DNA from: Pollutimonas sp. M17
GTDB lineage: Bacteria > Pseudomonadota > Gammaproteobacteria > Burkholderiales > Burkholderiaceae_B
Direction: 5' to 3'
DNA length: 64,000 nucleotides
NCBI RefSeq assembly: GCF_025836975.1
Contig: NZ_CP107548.1
Span: 3,162,001-3,226,000, forward strand
The position numbers and the translations under genes are program-made. Below, piece by piece: positions 16,645 to 24,717 of the stretch. The notes under the pieces were generated by a model. That model was not told the origin of the DNA and searched no databases. It saw only the letters and a list, made by a program, of their open reading frames with translations. How positions within the stretch are numbered: the stretch's first letter is position 1; each line of letters begins with the position of its first letter.

Positions 16645-17532
16645 GTGAAGATCGACTCCACGACTGTGCAACTGGTGCTGGCGGTTGCGGAGGAAGGAAG
16701 CATATCGCGCGCAGCCGACAAGCTGAACCTGGCGGTCGCGGCGGCATCCCGCCGCATATCGGATCTGGAAGCCCAATGCGGAACGCGAATATTCCAGCGG
16801 GTGCCGCACGGGATCAGGATTACCGAATCCGGCAGCAAGCTGCTGCAGCACATGCGCCAGATCGACAGCTTGATCCTTCGCCTGAAGGATGACGCCGACG
16901 CGATCAGCCGGGGACAGGACGGACGCATCATCATCGGCGCCCCAAAGACCGCCATCATCCAGTTCCTGGCCCCGGATATTGCGCGCGTCAAAAGACGGCA
17001 TCCCGGCATCGCCATCCAGGTCGTCGAAGAGAACAGCAAAGTGGTGCAGCAGCTGCTGCGCGACAAGATCATCGATATCGGCATTTACGAAAAGACCAGC
17101 GGCTTCATGCCGCTGGAAGCCTTGGACTATCGGCAGGACAGGCTGGTGCTGGTCTATAGCCGTGCGCATTTCCATTTCCATGCCGAACCCGTGCCCCTGG
17201 AAGAAGTGCTGGACATCCCTCTGGTCACGCTGGGAAAAGGCTCGGCCATCCTGGCCGCCGTGCAAAGAGCCTATCGCAGCCGTGGCCGGCAGTTCCAGTC
17301 CAGCTTCGTCGTCAGCGGCTTCGACACCATGCTGGCCCTGGTCCGTGAAGGGCTGGGTGTGGGACTGATGCCGCCCGGCGTCCTGGAAGACTTCCGTCTC
17401 GATCCCTCGTTGGCAACCTCCGAGATTCAGGGAGATTGGCACGAGCGGCACTACATGCTGTCGTCCGTCGATACCAATGCGCAGCCCCTGGCTCTGCGCA
17501 ATGTGCTGAACATACTGCTGCACAGCCGCTAG
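16645..17532 (+). CDS. LysR-type transcriptional regulator
   Basis: 295 aa from the GTG at 16645; upstream in-frame sequence overlaps the transglycosylase and is not LysR-like. HTH in about residues 5-60 (TTVQLVLAVAEEGSISRAAD, AVAAASRRISDLEAQCG). The effector domain begins at IIIGAPKTAIIQFL. It overlaps no neighbour and reads toward the Bug/CoA-transferase/crotonase operon 151 bp on, its likely target, with a palindrome in the gap. Its HTH resembles that of the LysR at 23773, including a central AxSRRIxDxE. Confidence 0.9.
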   Translation: MKIDSTTVQLVLAVAEEGSISRAADKLNLAVAAASRRISDLEAQCGTRIFQRVPHGIRITESGSKLLQHMRQIDSLILRLKDDADAISRGQDGRIIIGAPKTAIIQFLAPDIARVKRRHPGIAIQVVEENSKVVQQLLRDKIIDIGIYEKTSGFMPLEALDYRQDRLVLVYSRAHFHFHAEPVPLEEVLDIPLVTLGKGSAILAAVQRAYRSRGRQFQSSFVVSGFDTMLALVREGLGVGLMPPGVLEDFRLDPSLATSEIQGDWHERHYMLSSVDTNAQPLALRNVLNILLHSR

Positions 17533-17583
17533 CCGCCCCTTACTCCGCCCCTGCTTAAAGCCCGCGATGCGCATACACGCGGC

Positions 17584-17604
17584 GGTTTCGCAATTTGCGA
17601 AACC
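17584..17604. promoter_or_regulatory. perfect palindromic operator upstream of Bug operon
   Basis: GGTTTCGCAA and TTGCGAAACC flank one central base, a 10-bp perfect dyad containing a T-N11-A LysR box. It lies about 80 bp upstream of the Bug start. A second small dyad (ATGCC-GCA-GGCAT) is at 17609-17621. LysR 16645 is the obvious candidate binder. Confidence 0.6.
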
Positions 17605-17683
17605 AGGCATGCCGCAGGCATTATTGCCGCCGGCCCGCCAGGGGGGAACAATGGACGACACAATTCCTACTACCGGAGACACC

Positions 17684-18655
17684 ATGAAACGCCGTTCATT
17701 TCTACTGGGCGCGACAGCCTTGCTGGCCTCGCCCATGCTCAAGGCCACAACCCTGCCCCAAGGCACGATCAAGATTACCGTTGGCTGGGCGCCGGGCGGC
17801 GGCACCGATGTGTTCGCGCGCATCGTGGGCAACAAACTGAGCGAGCTTTGGGATCGTCCGGTGGTCGTGGAGAACAAGCCGGGCGCCACCGGCATGCTGG
17901 CGGCGGAACAGTTCTCGAAGCTCCGCCACTCCAAAGACTTGAATCTGCTGATGGCGCACGTGAATACGCATGCCATCGCCCCCCATATATTCAAAACGGT
18001 CAGCTACGATCCGCTGAAGGATTTTGCGCCTGTGGCACTGATCGGCGCAACGCCTCATCTGCTGGTGGCCAACGACCGATACAAGGGCAAGTCGGTTGAG
18101 GACGTGGTCCAGCTATGCAAGAAGAACCCGGGTGACATTTCCTTCGGCTCATCGGGCACAGGTTCGGTTCAGCACCTTGCCGCCGAGATGTTCAACATGG
18201 CGGCCAAGGTGCAAAGCATACACGTGCCCTACCGGGGATCGGGCCCCATGCAAACCGACCTGATCGGCGGCCAGATCGACTTCAGCTTCGACACCATGAC
18301 CGCGTCGACCGCACAGGTCAAAGGCGGAAAGCTGTATGCCATCGCCCAGACCCGGCTCAAGCGCGCCAAGGGCTTTCCCGACGTGCCCACGATGGACGAG
18401 CATGGCTTCAAGGGTTTCGATGCATCCAGCTGGTACGGCGTCGTGGGACCCGCCGACATGCCCAAGGATCTGGCGACTGCGATCAACGCGGACATCAACA
18501 AGGTGTTGCTCATGCCCGATGTCGTCCAGCGCTTCGACAGCTACGGCGTCGAGGACGGCGGCGGCTCGGTCGACGATTTCGCATCGTTCATGGCCGTAGA
18601 ATATGAGAAATGGGGCAAGGTCGTACGTGCCGCCAACATTCGCGCGGATAGCTAA
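17684..18655 (+). CDS. Bug/TctC-family periplasmic receptor
   Basis: 323 aa from the ATG at 17684, preceded by GGAGA; an in-frame ATG at 17651 would add 11 residues in front of the twin-arginine signal (MKRRSFLLGATALL). Bug landmarks: VGWAPGGGTDVFARIV, VVENKPGATGM, HVPYRGSG, and KLYAIAQT in place of LRAIAV. The stop is one base before the CoA-transferase ATG, so the two are one operon. Ligand probably an acid that is then made into a CoA ester. Confidence 0.93.
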   Translation: MKRRSFLLGATALLASPMLKATTLPQGTIKITVGWAPGGGTDVFARIVGNKLSELWDRPVVVENKPGATGMLAAEQFSKLRHSKDLNLLMAHVNTHAIAPHIFKTVSYDPLKDFAPVALIGATPHLLVANDRYKGKSVEDVVQLCKKNPGDISFGSSGTGSVQHLAAEMFNMAAKVQSIHVPYRGSGPMQTDLIGGQIDFSFDTMTASTAQVKGGKLYAIAQTRLKRAKGFPDVPTMDEHGFKGFDASSWYGVVGPADMPKDLATAINADINKVLLMPDVVQRFDSYGVEDGGGSVDDFASFMAVEYEKWGKVVRAANIRADS

Positions 18656-18656
18656 G

Positions 18657-19841
18657 ATGATTACTGCAAGTAACCTGCCTTTGAACGGCATACGGGTTCT
18701 TGATGTCAGCCAGGTCATGGCGGGACCTTTTGCCTGCATGCTGCTGGCCGACATGGGCGCCGACGTCATCAAGGTCGAACCGCCCACCGGCGACCAGACG
18801 CGCGGCGCCATGGGGTTCAAGATGAAGGGTCCCGACAGCATGGGCTTCCTGAACATGAACCGCAACAAGCGCTCGTTGACGCTGGACCTCAAGAGCGAGG
18901 AAGGAAAAAAGACCTTCCACGAGCTGGCGAAGACAGCGGACGTGATTGTCGAGAACTATCGGCCGGGCGCGGTGAAGCGCCTTGGCATCGACTACGAAAG
19001 CATCAAGGCGGTCAATCCGAAAATCATCTATGTGAGTATTTCCGGCTTCGGGCAAAGCGGCCCCTGGGCGCACCGTCCCGGCTTCGACCTGATGGCGCAG
19101 GCCATGTCCGGCATCATGAGCGTAACGGGCTACAAGGGCGAAAAACCGGTGAAAGCCGGAGTGCCGGTGGCCGACATCGGCTGCGCGCTGTTCGCGGTGT
19201 ACGGCCTGTTGTCCGCCTATATCGGCGCGCAAAAGACGGGGGTCGGCCAGCACATCGACGCATCGCTCTTTGATTCGGCCATGGCGTTTTCCATCTGGGA
19301 CATGTCGGAGTACTGGGGAACGGGCGTGCCGCCCACGCCGCTGGGCACCAGCAACAAGATGAGCGCGCCGTATCAGGCCGTGAAAGCCCGCGACGGCTAC
19401 CTGGTCATGGGGGCGACCAATCAGAAGCTGTGGACCAAGCTCTGCGAATTGCTCCAGCGCCCCGACCTGATCGATCATCCGGAATATGGAACCATCCCGC
19501 TGCGCCTGAAGAACCGCGAGGGGCTCATTGAAGAGCTGGAAAACGAGTTCGCCAAGCGCGACAGCGCCGAATGGATAGACATCATGCTGGAGGCCGGCAT
19601 CCCCGCCGGCCCCATCCTGAGCTATCCCGAAGCCTTCGAGGGCGAACATGGCAGCTACCGGCGCATGGCCATGGACATCGACCATCCCATCGAGGGCAAG
19701 GTCAAGAACATAGGCTTCCCAGTCAAGATGCTGGGCACGCCGCAGCAAGTACGGCGCCATCCGCCCCTGCTGGGCGAGCACAACGATGAAATCCTTGCGG
19801 AAATCAATGCCCTGAACGGCGGCGGCAAGGCTGAGCCATGA
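18657..19841 (+). CDS. class III CoA-transferase (CaiB/BaiF family)
   Basis: 394 aa, standard length. Start ATG at 18657 immediately after the Bug stop. Family text: GIRVLDVSQVMAGPFACMLL, DMGADVIKVEPP, NRNKRSLTLDL and the catalytic aspartate D173 in GVPVADIGCAL (equivalent of Frc Asp169, by motif). It moves CoA from a donor thioester to a free acid in the cytoplasm. Its stop overlaps the crotonase ATG by four bases (ATGA). The gene order implies: receptor captures acid, this enzyme activates it, the crotonase-fold enzyme transforms the thioester. Confidence 0.92.
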   Translation: MITASNLPLNGIRVLDVSQVMAGPFACMLLADMGADVIKVEPPTGDQTRGAMGFKMKGPDSMGFLNMNRNKRSLTLDLKSEEGKKTFHELAKTADVIVENYRPGAVKRLGIDYESIKAVNPKIIYVSISGFGQSGPWAHRPGFDLMAQAMSGIMSVTGYKGEKPVKAGVPVADIGCALFAVYGLLSAYIGAQKTGVGQHIDASLFDSAMAFSIWDMSEYWGTGVPPTPLGTSNKMSAPYQAVKARDGYLVMGATNQKLWTKLCELLQRPDLIDHPEYGTIPLRLKNREGLIEELENEFAKRDSAEWIDIMLEAGIPAGPILSYPEAFEGEHGSYRRMAMDIDHPIEGKVKNIGFPVKMLGTPQQVRRHPPLLGEHNDEILAEINALNGGGKAEP

Positions 19842-20596
19842 AGAAGCTCGTCGACCTTATCATGCACCCCACGGGTGTCGCCGAAATCATCGTCGACCGT
19901 CCCGAGCGCCACAACGCCATGACACTGCCCATGTACGAAGAGGTGCTCTCGCTGATCGAGCGATGCACCCTGGACCTGGGCGCCGCCTGCATCATGTTCC
20001 GGGGCATGGGCGGGAAGTCCTTTATCGCTGGAACGGACATTGCCTACTTCAAGGACTTCACCAGCGGCAAGCAAGGCCTGGAGTACGAAGCGTTCGTCGA
20101 GCGCGTCGTCGATGCCGTCGAACGCATCGCGGTGCCCACCATCGCCGTCGTCGACGGATGGGCGGTCGGCGGCGGCCTGGCGATGGCCACAGTGTGCGAT
20201 TTCCGCATCTGCAGCGACACGTCGAAGTTCGGCGTCCCCATCGCCAAGACCTTGTCCAATACGCTGTCGTCACGGAATCTGGCGCGCCTGGTCGCCGGCT
20301 TCGGGCTTCCCCGAGTGAAAAAGATGCTGCTGCTGGCCGACTACGTGTCGGCCGACGAGGCCTTGTCTTGCGGATATGCCTATCAGGTGTGTCCGCAGCA
20401 GGAGCTGGAGGGCGCGGCCCACGCTTTGGCGGGCAGGCTCATGGGCTTGTCGTTCGTCACGCAAGAGGCGGTCAAGGAAAGCCTGCGCCGTCTGGTGATG
20501 GAGCAATCGCAGAAGGACGACGACCTGGTCGAGAAAGTCTACGGAAGCCAGACTTTCCGCGATGGCGTCGCGGCTTTCAACTCGCCAAAGGAATAA
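19838..20596 (+). CDS. enoyl-CoA hydratase/isomerase (crotonase)-family protein
   Basis: 252 aa. Oxyanion-hole segments are present: SFIAGTDIAYF (61-71) and VGGGLAMATVCDF (110-122). The hydratase glutamates of rat crotonase (Glu144 and Glu164) appear absent: the first normally lies in GGGCELA, here GGGLAMA; the second region reads FGVPIAKTLSN. Simple hydration is therefore less likely than isomerisation, decarboxylation, hydrolysis or retro-aldol chemistry on the CoA ester. Translationally coupled to the CoA-transferase. Convergent with the aconitase-like gene 57 bp on. Confidence 0.87.
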   Translation: MKKLVDLIMHPTGVAEIIVDRPERHNAMTLPMYEEVLSLIERCTLDLGAACIMFRGMGGKSFIAGTDIAYFKDFTSGKQGLEYEAFVERVVDAVERIAVPTIAVVDGWAVGGGLAMATVCDFRICSDTSKFGVPIAKTLSNTLSSRNLARLVAGFGLPRVKKMLLLADYVSADEALSCGYAYQVCPQQELEGAAHALAGRLMGLSFVTQEAVKESLRRLVMEQSQKDDDLVEKVYGSQTFRDGVAAFNSPKE

Positions 20597-20652
20597 GCAG
20601 CAAGCCTGCGCGGCCTGGCTCGGGGTTCCTCGGCAGCCTGTACAGGCCCGCC

Positions 20653-22644
20653 CTAGGCGGTGCAGCGCTTCTTGATCTCTTCAAACGACAGCAGCTTACC
20701 CGCCAGCGCGCTGGCCGCCACCGTCGGCGGGCTGGCCAGCCATACCTGCCCCGGTCCCGAACGGCCCGGGAAATTCCGGTTGATCGCACTCACGGTCACC
20801 TGCCCGTCTTCGGTCGATGATCCCGGACCGCAGTTGGCGCAGGCGCCGCAGGACGGCTGCAGGATGCGGGCCCCCACGGCCGCGAATGTCCGGTCGTAGC
20901 CCTTCTCCAGGCAATAGTCGCGCACGGCCGTGGTGCCGTACTGCAAGTACAGGGTTACGCCGGCGGGCACACGCAAGCCTCGCTCCACCGCCCAGGACAG
21001 CACTTCGTGATAGTGATCGAAGTCCTCGCGCTTGCCGGCCGTGCAGGATCCGCCATAGGCGATATCGATACGTGGCCTGTCCTCGACACTGGACAAGGGC
21101 AGCCCGTTGCCCGGATCGCCCGGCGCGGCCACCATGGGCGCCAGCCCGCTGCAATCGATATGCAGGCGGTCGGCATAGCATGCATCAGGGTCGCTGTGCA
21201 TCCAGGGCTCCAGCTTGAAATCCACGCCGCGCCGTTCACGAAGAAAGCGCACTGTTTCCTGGTCGGGGGCGACGATGCCGGTCAGGCCGCCCAATTCGGC
21301 GGTCATATTGGTCAGCGTGGCCCGCTCGTCGATGGAGAATCGCTCAATGACTTCACCGCAGAATTCGAAGACTTTGCCGATGCCGGCGCCGGCACGGATT
21401 TCAGGCAGCGCCAGGATGTGCAGCACGACGTCCTTGGCCGTCACGCCCGCCGGCAAGGCGCCGGACAACTCGACGCGCAACGATGCCGGCATGGTCAGCC
21501 TGACCGCCCCGGTGACGAAGGCATTGGCCATGTCCGTCGTGCCGACGCCGAATGCCAGGCAGCCCAGCGCGCCACTGTGCGGGGTATGCGAGTCGGTGCC
21601 GACGGCGACCTGGCCCGGCAGCACGTAGTGCTCCGCCATCATGGCGTGCGAGATCCCCGCCGCGTCCGGTGCCGGACCCTTGGCGGCCTCGGCCTCGGTC
21701 AATGTGCGGTGCAGCCGGAGCCGGTAATCGCGGACGAAGTCGCGCTGCGCCTGGCACATGGCCCGAACATCGGCGACCGTGCCGGCTCGGATGTGGTTGG
21801 GGCTTTCGTCGACGTAGGAAGTGTGGTCCTCGAAGACCACGATCTGCTCCGGATTCACCAGTGACAGAGGCCTTCCGAAGCGAGCATGCAGCATGTGCGC
21901 CGCCATGCCCGTGTAGTACTCATGGATGAAGCGCCAGTCGGCATGGACGAAGATGCCGTCGCCCGCCTGCGGTTCGTCGGGCGTCACCGGGGTATGCAGG
22001 CTATGGCGCCGCACGATTTTTTCAAACAGTGTCCGGGGCGGGCCGTCAGGCGCTGCGCCCCCATCATGCGGATCGGACGCGGCGGCCTTCAAGTGCGCTT
22101 CGCCAAAAGCCAGCAAACCGCCGGCACGGACAATGGAGGCGGCCAGCTCATCGCGCCCTTCGATGATCTCATCCACGGAAATGGATTCCCCGCGCAGCAG
22201 GCCCTCGATCAGGCCCATGTCGGTGCTGGTGTACAGTCCGATGTTGTCCGCGTTCTGCCGGTAGATGCGCTCGAAACTCTCGGCGATCACCAGTTGTATG
22301 CCGGCCGATTTCTCGGCCATGGGGCTATGCTCCCGGGACGAGCCTTTGCCGTAACGCTTGCCCGCCACCAGGACATTGAACCCCGCCGTCTTTATCGCAT
22401 CCACCGCGATGGGCCGCAAGCCCTCGACCTGGAATCCGGTATAGGGATAGCGGCCCAGCGCCTCATCGAAGTGGGTCATGATGGGCACCGGGGTGATTTC
22501 GTCGGTCGATATATCGTCCCGCAACGGCGCCGCCTGGGTCAGTGTCAGCGTCTGGCCCCGCAACTGCGCGTCGATCAGCTCGGCGCTTGTCGACAGGAAC
22601 AACAGGCGGGGTCGTCGGGTGGGAAGAAGCATGGACGCGGGCAT
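20653..22644 (-). CDS. single-chain aconitase/isopropylmalate-isomerase-family dehydratase, swivel domain first
   Basis: 663 aa. Residues about 25-190 are a LeuD-like swivel domain (DISTDEITP 44-52, YGKGSSREHSP 98-108). Residues about 205-663 are the LeuC-like iron-sulfur part: GTDSHT 349-354, cluster cysteine C534 in GGSCTAG, then C599 and C602 in PSCGAC. AcnA has the opposite order and LeuC/LeuD are separate; AcnB has the swivel first but with a HEAT domain, absent here. It should isomerise or hydrate a di- or tricarboxylic acid using a [4Fe-4S] cluster. A Bug gene ends 5 bp upstream, so an imported citrate-like acid is plausible. AcnA- or LeuCD-type labels would mislead. Confidence 0.88.
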   Translation of the reverse strand: MPASMLLPTRRPRLLFLSTSAELIDAQLRGQTLTLTQAAPLRDDISTDEITPVPIMTHFDEALGRYPYTGFQVEGLRPIAVDAIKTAGFNVLVAGKRYGKGSSREHSPMAEKSAGIQLVIAESFERIYRQNADNIGLYTSTDMGLIEGLLRGESISVDEIIEGRDELAASIVRAGGLLAFGEAHLKAAASDPHDGGAAPDGPPRTLFEKIVRRHSLHTPVTPDEPQAGDGIFVHADWRFIHEYYTGMAAHMLHARFGRPLSLVNPEQIVVFEDHTSYVDESPNHIRAGTVADVRAMCQAQRDFVRDYRLRLHRTLTEAEAAKGPAPDAAGISHAMMAEHYVLPGQVAVGTDSHTPHSGALGCLAFGVGTTDMANAFVTGAVRLTMPASLRVELSGALPAGVTAKDVVLHILALPEIRAGAGIGKVFEFCGEVIERFSIDERATLTNMTAELGGLTGIVAPDQETVRFLRERRGVDFKLEPWMHSDPDACYADRLHIDCSGLAPMVAAPGDPGNGLPLSSVEDRPRIDIAYGGSCTAGKREDFDHYHEVLSWAVERGLRVPAGVTLYLQYGTTAVRDYCLEKGYDRTFAAVGARILQPSCGACANCGPGSSTEDGQVTVSAINRNFPGRSGPGQVWLASPPTVAASALAGKLLSFEEIKKRCTA

Positions 22645-22649
22645 GGGCG

Positions 22650-23627
22650 TTACTGCTGAGGCTGAATGCCGGCCGCCTTCACCAGTTCGGCGCTTCGGGC
22701 GATCTCGTCCACGATGGTGGACCTGGCTTCATCCGCGCTGCTGCCGTTGGACACGAAGCCCTGCGGCGCAAGCGCTTTCAGCACGGTTTCGTCTTTCATC
22801 GCTTTTGCCGTGGCGGCCTGAAGTTCCCGAACGACATCGCCGGGCAGGCCGGCCGGGCCGATAAGGGCTATCCATGCATCGTAGGCATAGTCCTTGACGC
22901 CCGCCTCGCTAAGGGAAGGCACATCGGGAAGCGCGTCCAGACGCTTGGGCGTGCTGACGGCCAGCGCCCTGAGCTTGCCCGCCTTGATCTGCCCCAGGAC
23001 AGACGGCACGGCCAGAAAGGCGGTATGTATCTGGCCGGACATCACGTCAGTCGCCAGTGCGCTGCCGCCCCGATAGGGGATGTGCACCATGTCGGCCTTG
23101 GCTTTGGCCTTGAGCATTTCGCCGGCCAGGTGCAGCACGCTGCCAGTTCCCGCCGAGCCATAGTTGATGGTTCCGGGCTGCTCGCGAGCGGCCTTCAGCA
23201 GATCCTGAACCGTGCGATAGGGGGAGTTTTCCGCCACGACCATGACCAGCGGCGTCGTGCCGATGATGGAGATGGGCGTGATGTCCTTGACGGAGTCATA
23301 AGGCAGGCTTTTATGCAGGCTGGGATTGATGGCGTGGTTGGACGACACGATCGCCAGCGTATAGCCATCCGGCTTGGCGGCGACCAGTTGCCGTGTTCCA
23401 GGCACGCCGGCGGCGCCGGACAGGTTCTCCACGACCAGGGTCTGGCCCAGCGTCTTGCTCATGCTGTCGGCGACCACCCGGGCAACGACATCGGCGGTCG
23501 AACCGGGCGATGTGGGCACGATCAAGCGGATCGAGCGGTCGGGGTAATCGGCCGCGGCGGCCGTTGCGGCAATGCCGGCAGCGCCCAAGGCAAGCATGCA
23601 GCCGGCCAGTAATTTATGCATGTACAT
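22650..23627 (-). CDS. Bug/TctC-family periplasmic receptor
   Basis: 325 aa from the ATG at 23625-23627 behind GGGAGA. Sec signal MYMHKLLAGCMLALGAAG ending near AAA/DY. Landmarks: VPTSPGSTADVVARVV, VVENLSGAAGVPG, PDGYT, HIPYRGGS and LRALAV. It is five bases upstream of the aconitase-family gene and almost surely co-transcribed with it; LysR 23773 lies upstream on the same strand. A tri- or dicarboxylate ligand would fit both the Bug family and the enzyme. Confidence 0.94.
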   Translation of the reverse strand: MYMHKLLAGCMLALGAAGIAATAAAADYPDRSIRLIVPTSPGSTADVVARVVADSMSKTLGQTLVVENLSGAAGVPGTRQLVAAKPDGYTLAIVSSNHAINPSLHKSLPYDSVKDITPISIIGTTPLVMVVAENSPYRTVQDLLKAAREQPGTINYGSAGTGSVLHLAGEMLKAKAKADMVHIPYRGGSALATDVMSGQIHTAFLAVPSVLGQIKAGKLRALAVSTPKRLDALPDVPSLSEAGVKDYAYDAWIALIGPAGLPGDVVRELQAATAKAMKDETVLKALAPQGFVSNGSSADEARSTIVDEIARSAELVKAAGIQPQQ

Positions 23628-23772
23628 GTCGTCTCCCTGATAGTAGTGAGGCCGCAAGGGCCCGCATCCCTTATGGACTCTGGGGTGCGCCGTCAGTATA
23701 GGGAAAGCATGCTGGCACCCGAAGTGCCATCTGGGCATGCCGGGCATCGCAAATCGGCAAGAGCCTGAACGC
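23628..23772. promoter_or_regulatory. spacer with stem-loop between LysR and the Bug/aconitase unit
   Basis: Within 145 bp, TGGCAC/GTGCCA surround CCGAA (about 23714-23730), and GCATGC copies stand on both sides. This could end the LysR transcript or be an operator for the Bug/aconitase unit. No T-run follows on either strand. Confidence 0.35.
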
Positions 23773-24675
23773 TCAACTTCGTTGCGTAAGAAACTTCAGC
23801 AAGGTTTCGGCCGTGGCCGAGAGCTGAAGCCTGTCGGGAAAGACGATGCTGATCCTGCGCTCCGCCCAGGCGTCCGACAGCGGGTGAACCACCACGTTCA
23901 ACGATTGCTGATGCAGCTCCGCCACCTGCTGCGGCATGATGGCGATGCCCAGGCCGGCATGCACCATGCGGCACAGGGCGTCCAGGCTGGCAACGCGTAT
24001 CTTTATCGACAATGACACGCCAAGCGCGCCGGCCTCGGCCGCCAGCAACTGTGTCAGTGCACTGTTCTCGCGCAGGCTGACAAAGGTTTCCCGGGCAATG
24101 TCCTTCAGGCTGGGGTTCCGGCAACCCGCCTTGGGATGCCCGGCGGGCATCATCACCGCCAGGCGATCCCTGCGATACGGCAGTTGCTCCAGCCCATCCA
24201 GACCCGCCATGTGGTTGCAGATGCCGAAGTCGGCGGCCCGCTCGCGCACCAGGCGCTGCACGTCGGGGCTGTGCTGCTCTTCAAGATCGATGTCCACTTC
24301 GGGAAACACGCGCTGGAAGGCGGCGATGTCCTCTGGCAGGAACTGGACGATGGCCGACAGGTTGGCCACGACGCGAACGGAGCCTTTCACGCCGGCAAAC
24401 AGGCGCGACAGCTCGGCGCCCATGGCTTCGACGTCGCCGATGATGCGCTGTGCATGGCGCAAAACAGTCTCGCCCGCCGCGGTGATGGTCACGCCGCGCG
24501 TATGGCGCTCGATCAGGGGCAGCCCTATCAGCGATTCCATGTCGGCAATGCGCCGGCTGACCGCGGAAGGCGCAATGAACTCGCGCTGCGCTGCCCGCGC
24601 GATGCTGCTTTCCTGGCAGACGGCGGCAAATAGCCGCAGCGTGGTCAGGTCGAGTTTTCTGAGTATGTTTTCCAT
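23773..24675 (-). CDS. LysR-type transcriptional regulator
   Basis: 300 aa from the ATG at 24673-24675 (MENILRKLDLTTLRLFAAV), a typical LysR opening; an ATG 33 bases earlier is possible. HTH covers about residues 8-65 (SIARAAQREFIAPSAVSRR). Effector domain from VRVVANLSAIVQFLPED. It points toward the Bug/aconitase pair, its likely target. Related in its HTH to LysR 16645. Confidence 0.91.
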   Translation of the reverse strand: MENILRKLDLTTLRLFAAVCQESSIARAAQREFIAPSAVSRRIADMESLIGLPLIERHTRGVTITAAGETVLRHAQRIIGDVEAMGAELSRLFAGVKGSVRVVANLSAIVQFLPEDIAAFQRVFPEVDIDLEEQHSPDVQRLVRERAADFGICNHMAGLDGLEQLPYRRDRLAVMMPAGHPKAGCRNPSLKDIARETFVSLRENSALTQLLAAEAGALGVSLSIKIRVASLDALCRMVHAGLGIAIMPQQVAELHQQSLNVVVHPLSDAWAERRISIVFPDRLQLSATAETLLKFLTQRS

Positions 24676-24717
24676 GGTCTGTCCGGCGCCAATCCATGCT
24701 GGCGCCACGGCAAGAGC

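Noticed and set aside
16540-17994. Minus-strand open frame of 484 codons
   Set aside because: Antisense to LysR 16645 and to the start of a Bug gene; no motif.
20636-20647. GCCTGTACAGGC palindrome between convergent crotonase and aconitase-like genes
   Set aside because: Only 12 bp with no loop or T-run; too weak to call a terminator.
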